64,000 bases of DNA from JACMLD01 sp039916305 (lineage in GTDB: Bacteria; Bacteroidota; Bacteroidia; Chitinophagales; Chitinophagaceae), in NCBI GenBank assembly GCA_039916305.1, contig JBDSLR010000023.1, positions 15,948-79,947 on the forward strand, given 5' to 3'. Positions 60,531 through 64,000 of this stretch are shown in pieces. The first letter of the stretch is position 1. Each line of letters begins with the position of its first letter. The notes below the pieces were generated by a model that had not been told where the DNA came from, did no database searches, and saw only the letters and a program-made list of their open reading frames with translations. A program made the position numbers and the translations under genes.

Positions 60531-61385
60531 ATGGACACGTCAGTGGCAATTTCCCAATCATTAAAAGCAGCAGCATTTAAAGCGCTGCACCGGCGTACTG
60601 GCATCTTTGTAATTCCCAATCCCTGGGATGCTGGTTCTGCAAAACTACTGACCAGCCTGGGTTTTGAGGCCCTGGCTACTACCAGTGCAGGCCTCGCATT
60701 TTCTGTAGGAAAACCAGATGGTACCGGCCTTGTTACGCGCAGCGAAACCTTACAAAACATCCGCGCTATTGTTGCGGCCACACACTTACCGGTGGCGGCG
60801 GATCTGGAGAATGGTTTTGGTGTTGACCCTGCCACATGCGCAGAAACTATTTTGCTTGCCGCCGCAACCGGGCTGGCCGGCGGCTCTATTGAAGATGCTA
60901 CCGGCAATGAATATGATCCCATTTACCCTTTTGAACTGGCGGTGGAGCGTGTACAGGCTGCAGTGGCAGCGGCGCGCAGCCTTGGCTTTCCTTTTACACT
61001 TACTGCGCGGGCAGAAAACCTGCTCCATGGAAGGTTGGATTTGCCCGATACTATCCGCCGCCTGCAGGCGTTTGCAGCTGCTGGTGCAGATGTGCTTTTT
61101 GCACCTGGTTTACAAACAATCCAGGAAATTGAGATTGTGGTAAAAGCGGTGGCGCCGCATCCGCTGAATGTGCTGATGGGTTTGAGCAACACAAATTTTA
61201 CTTTGAACCAGCTGGAAGATCTTGGTGTGAAGCGGGTGAGCATCGGGTCTTCTCTTGCCCGGGTAGCCTATGGGGCTTTCTTCAGGGCCGCGGAAGAAAT
61301 CAGCCTGCAGGGTAGTTTTACTTTGTTACAAAAAGCCATGGGGTACGCTGATCTAAATGCTTTGTTTACAACTTCAGGGTATTGA
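60531..61385 (+). CDS. Isocitrate lyase/PEP mutase superfamily enzyme
   Basis: Enzyme of 284 aa: PNPWDAGSAKLLTSLGFEALATTSAG, VAADLENGFG (metal-binding acidic residues), GGSIEDATGNEYDPIYPFE and LTARAENLLHG are typical of the oxaloacetate decarboxylase/carboxyvinyl-carboxyphosphonate mutase-like branch. The KKCGH loop of true isocitrate lyases is absent, so a C-C lyase on a 2-oxo or methyl-isocitrate-like substrate is plausible but unproven. ATG 60531 is chosen because upstream residues are basic and non-conserved, and the start lies 57 nt after the GNAT stop. Confidence 0.85.
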   Translation: MDTSVAISQSLKAAAFKALHRRTGIFVIPNPWDAGSAKLLTSLGFEALATTSAGLAFSVGKPDGTGLVTRSETLQNIRAIVAATHLPVAADLENGFGVDPATCAETILLAAATGLAGGSIEDATGNEYDPIYPFELAVERVQAAVAAARSLGFPFTLTARAENLLHGRLDLPDTIRRLQAFAAAGADVLFAPGLQTIQEIEIVVKAVAPHPLNVLMGLSNTNFTLNQLEDLGVKRVSIGSSLARVAYGAFFRAAEEISLQGSFTLLQKAMGYADLNALFTTSGY

Positions 61386-61445
61386 AATACGGCTTCGCCG
61401 GTTTCGCATATATAAATAAGTATAGCATGCGGGGCGCAGGAGAGG

Positions 61446-61482
61446 CAAAAAAATGCCTTTTGCATGTTAACGCAAAAGGCAT
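61446..61482 (-). terminator. Intrinsic terminator after the CBS gene
   Basis: On the minus strand ATGCCTTTTGC (61482-61472) and GCAAAAGGCAT (61463-61453) form an 11-bp stem with an 8-nt loop, followed by seven T's (61453-61447). It lies 33 nt after the CBS gene stop. Confidence 0.85.
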
Positions 61483-61515
61483 AGTATATTGTAAGAAGGA
61501 GGACTGATCCCGTTA

Positions 61516-61950
61516 TTACATACTGGCGTGTAAATAATCCTTTAATTGAGAAATGGTTTCTTCTTGCGAAAGAATGGTTTCCTTCACCACATCATTAATA
61601 GAAATAATACCGCAGATATCGTCGTTTTCAAAAACCGGCAGGTAACGTATATTATTTTCGCTCATCAGGTGCATGCACACTTCAATGGAGTTTTCCGGCG
61701 TGATGCGGGGCAAGCCTATTGACATGATTTCTTCAACCTTGGTGTCTGAAGAGTGTTTGCCTTTTAAAATTACTTTACGGGCATAGTCCCTTTCTGTAAG
61801 CAGGCCATGGTATTCATCACCTTTCATAACAAGCACAGAACCTATATTTTTATCGGCCATGAGTTGTAATGCTTCAATAACAGGAGTTTCTGGTAAAATG
61901 GAAATTACATTCGCGCCTTTGCGGTGGAGGATGTCAGCAACTTTTTTCAT
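61516..61950 (-). CDS. CBS-domain pair protein
   Basis: Protein of 144 aa built from two CBS motifs (VISILPETPVIEALQLMADKNIGSVLVM, then RITPENSIEVCMHLMSENNIRYLPVFENDDICGIISINDVVKE) that form one adenosine-nucleotide-binding module. Stand-alone CBS pairs sense AMP/ATP or SAM and regulate partners. No partner is adjacent. A terminator follows. Length is normal for the type. Confidence 0.9.
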   Translation of the reverse strand: MKKVADILHRKGANVISILPETPVIEALQLMADKNIGSVLVMKGDEYHGLLTERDYARKVILKGKHSSDTKVEEIMSIGLPRITPENSIEVCMHLMSENNIRYLPVFENDDICGIISINDVVKETILSQEETISQLKDYLHASM

Positions 61951-62134
61951 TAAGCAATCATTTTTGTTATCTGTAAGTTAATGAAATATCCGCTGAAATG
62001 GAGGGCAGAAAAATAAGTTTTTAAAAAAATAATGGAGCTGTGTGGTATTACTGAGCCACCGGCGGACAGCCAATAAGTAATTGTATATAAGTTGGTCATT
62101 TTTGCTAAGTTTATTGTGCAAACACCAGAACAGT

Positions 62135-63175
62135 ATGGGTTTATATGCATCACTCCGGATCACGGCTATCAGGTCAGAAACAGCTGACTGTAAAACTTTT
62201 TTTGTAAGTCCGGCTGATAACAATCAGCTGCAGTACACAGCCGGCCAGTTTCTCACTTTTGTTTTTGCAAAACCTGCTGGTGAAGAAAGAAGGAGTTACT
62301 CCATTTCTTCTGCACCTGCTTTGCAGGAACCGCTTGCCATTACCATAAAAAGACTGGAGAATGGCGAGTATTCAAGAAAACTGCTTGACCATGCTAAAGT
62401 GGGTGATACTTTAATAACTACCGGACCTGCGGGCTTTTTTGTGCTGCCTGCCAACCTGCAACAGTATAGAGAAATTTTTTTTATGGCAGCGGGCAGCGGC
62501 ATAACGCCCATTTATTCGCTTATAAAAACGGTATTGCATCAATGCCCGCATATACGGGTGATACTTATTTATAGCAACCGGGCAAAACACAGCACTATAT
62601 TTTATGCAGCGCTGCAGGAGCTGGCAGTATCATATAAAGACAGGTTTGTTATTGAGTTTTTATTCAGCACCGCAGTTAATTTAGAAAGGGCAAGACTTAG
62701 TAAATGGCTGCTCGGTAAATTATTAAAAGAATACAGCCAGGCATCTTACGAAGAAACTTTGTTTTATACCTGCGGTCCATTTGACTATATGCGCATGGTA
62801 TATATTGAGCTGCTCGGGAATGCTGTGTCTTTGCAGCATATAAGAAAAGAAAACTTTACGTCATTGAAGATGGATGCAAAAACATTGCCTCCTGATACAC
62901 ATAAACATACTGTAGTGTTTCAACTACAGCATAGCGTTCATCAACTACAAGTACAGTATCCACAAACTATTCTGCAGGCTGCAAAACAAGCAGGCATTCA
63001 ACTATCGTACAGTTGTGAGTCGGGTCGCTGCGGCAGTTGTGCGGTCACCTGTACAGAGGGAAAAGTGTGGATGAGTTACAATGAAGTACTAATGGATGAT
63101 GAGATGAAAAAAGGCCGTGTGCTTACCTGTACGGGCTATCCCATAGACGGAAATGTAGTATTGAAGTATGAATAA
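62135..63175 (+). CDS. PaaE-like flavin/2Fe-2S oxidoreductase
   Basis: Protein of 346 aa: an FAD-binding FNR barrel (GQFLTFVF, RRSYSISSAP at about 65-74), NAD(P) domain (FFMAAGSGITPIYSLIK, YTCGPFDYM) and a C-terminal plant-type ferredoxin domain with CESGRCGSCAVTC and a later LTCTGYP Cys. This is the architecture of phenylacetyl-CoA epoxidase reductase PaaE and related oxygenase reductases, which pass electrons from NADPH to an oxygenase. No paa or oxygenase gene is nearby. ATG 62135 matches the family start. Confidence 0.88.
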   Translation: MGLYASLRITAIRSETADCKTFFVSPADNNQLQYTAGQFLTFVFAKPAGEERRSYSISSAPALQEPLAITIKRLENGEYSRKLLDHAKVGDTLITTGPAGFFVLPANLQQYREIFFMAAGSGITPIYSLIKTVLHQCPHIRVILIYSNRAKHSTIFYAALQELAVSYKDRFVIEFLFSTAVNLERARLSKWLLGKLLKEYSQASYEETLFYTCGPFDYMRMVYIELLGNAVSLQHIRKENFTSLKMDAKTLPPDTHKHTVVFQLQHSVHQLQVQYPQTILQAAKQAGIQLSYSCESGRCGSCAVTCTEGKVWMSYNEVLMDDEMKKGRVLTCTGYPIDGNVVLKYE

Positions 63176-63648
63176 ATATTTTCTTTGCAGCAGGCCCATT
63201 TAAAAAATGTATTTTCTACACTTGTCAATTTTTTTAAAATACAGGATATAGTATTTCTACTAGTCTTGCACTAATTATAAGCATTCAGCACTGCTGATTT
63301 TGCTTTCTTATAGAAATTATTCTACTAACTGTCACGTATAATCTCTCTTTTTTGTAAAAATTGATTGTTATCAAACATCAGTTACTAACAAAATTCATTT
63401 TTGGTATATTATTGGCATAGTGAATGCAACCAAAGATGTTCTTTTGAAAACCGGCGCTGCTAAATTTTTCCTGCTAATGGTTGTCAACTAGAATTTTCAT
63501 TACTTAATAAAATTTTCGATTTTTTGTAAGCTGTAGATGGTATCAATCTATGCTGTCTGTCCAGAGGTTTGTCTGGCTTGCATCTACTGATTTGTACTGT
63601 TGTTAGATTGTACTGTTATATCCTTAAAAACCAATTATTCAGTTAAAT
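63176..63648. other. Long AT-rich intergenic region before the esterase gene
   Basis: About 473 nt, clearly more AT-rich than its neighbours. No gene or RNA family is recognised. Only a weak 5-bp hairpin (CCAGA/TCTGG around 63561-63576) and several TTTG boxes without a proper -7 partner are visible. A long leader of the downstream gene is possible. Confidence 0.4.
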
Positions 63649-64000
63649 ATGAGAACTACCGTCAAACTAATTGCTTCTGCTGCAATTTTGTTATTATTTT
63701 GTTGTTCAGCTGTATTTTCACAGCAAGTAGCCAAACAGATTTCTTACCCGGCCTCTCCGGATGGCCTTATTGGCTTTCTGGAATTTCGTCCCTCAGACTA
63801 TGGCAGTCAGAAACACCCGTTAATTATCTTTTTACATGGCATTGGTGAACGTGGTAATGGTACATCACAGATTAATTATGTTACCAACAATGCCATACCG
63901 ATGTACTGCTCCAGAGGTGCAAGCATGCGCTTTACCGTGGGCGGCCAAACCTCTTCTTTCGTAGTATTGTCCCCGCAGCTGAGTACCCAGTATGGTTACT
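63649..64000 (+). CDS. Exported esterase/PHB depolymerase-like protein, 5' part only
   Basis: ATG 63649 opens a frame that is still open at the right edge (117 codons seen). A signal peptide (MRTTVKLIASAAILLLFCCS plus AVFSQ) is followed by an alpha/beta-hydrolase start: PLIIFLHGIGERGNG is the oxyanion-hole HGxG-type strand 3 region, and FVVLSPQL the next strand, as in secreted esterases of the PHB-depolymerase or phospholipase/carboxylesterase group. The catalytic Ser, Asp and His lie beyond the window. Substrate unknown. Confidence 0.75.
   Translation, partial: MRTTVKLIASAAILLLFCCSAVFSQQVAKQISYPASPDGLIGFLEFRPSDYGSQKHPLIIFLHGIGERGNGTSQINYVTNNAIPMYCSRGASMRFTVGGQTSSFVVLSPQLSTQYGY

Overview
The window is a chromosomal segment of a Bacteroidota bacterium, most likely from the Chitinophagaceae or a close relative. 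This is inferred from gene content, since no rRNA gene is present. The pointers are: a rpmB-rpmG-DUF4295 cluster next to ftsY, a PUR-alpha-like DUF3276 protein, DUF3822 next to rsmD, a M43 metalloprotease with a type IX secretion tail, a LytTR/LytS pair, and promoters of the Bacteroidota type (TTTG, about 19 nt, TAnnTTTG). Gene density is high and most of the segment is housekeeping. I found no insertion sequence, prophage, CRISPR array or tRNA.

Layout. 1-10.9 kb: the 5' end of a lipoprotein gene, trxB, folB, a TPR protein, a MATE exporter, DUF3822-rsmD, a tight bioD / formyl-THF cyclo-ligase / lpxK run, rnr and a polyprenyl synthase. 11-20 kb: an APC permease, a DUF2027/Smr protein, the RNase P RNA gene (rnpB) with an odd duplicated tail, a yceD-rpmF-plsX-CPBP operon on the minus strand and an OmpR-type two-component system. 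20-30 kb: a LytTR/LytS pair, a strongly structured intergenic region before a gene broken by one stop codon, panB, ppx-ppk1, the L28/L33 cluster and ftsY. 29-34 kb: a LacI-type regulator divergent from a degenerate methylglyoxal-synthase-like gene plus an MFS transporter, with a palindromic operator lying inside the promoter, then a cytochrome c/sugar dehydrogenase fusion. 34-47 kb: an ABC half-transporter, DUF3276, the secreted M43 protease, pgi, etfB-etfA, small TPR and membrane proteins, tilS, a rhomboid protease, rlmH and a lone receiver protein. 47-54.5 kb: a catabolic cluster (two UxuA paralogues, FucP-like symporter, mutarotase, lactonase, SDR and zinc dehydrogenases). 54.7-64 kb: a GH20 hexosaminidase, a CocE-type hydrolase, small enzymes, a CBS protein, a PaaE-like reductase and the start of a secreted esterase.

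How the genes work together. The 47-54.5 kb cluster reads as an oxidative, non-phosphorylating route for L-fucose or a related sugar: uptake, mutarotation, oxidation to a lactone, lactone opening, dehydration and a second oxidation. Two UxuA (mannonate dehydratase) paralogues stand where an enolase-superfamily fuconate dehydratase would be expected, and no final cleavage enzyme is present. ppk1 and ppx form a polyphosphate synthesis/degradation pair, and yceD-rpmF-plsX links ribosome and phospholipid synthesis.

The points most worth a second look are: the methylglyoxal-synthase-like protein that has lost most catalytic residues yet sits under an apparent LacI operator; the multi-stem RNA-like element with its own terminator at 22.18-22.36 kb; the rnpB tail duplication containing a 23-codon hydrophobic ORF; and the fucose-type cluster with tandem UxuA and an SDR lacking the catalytic lysine.
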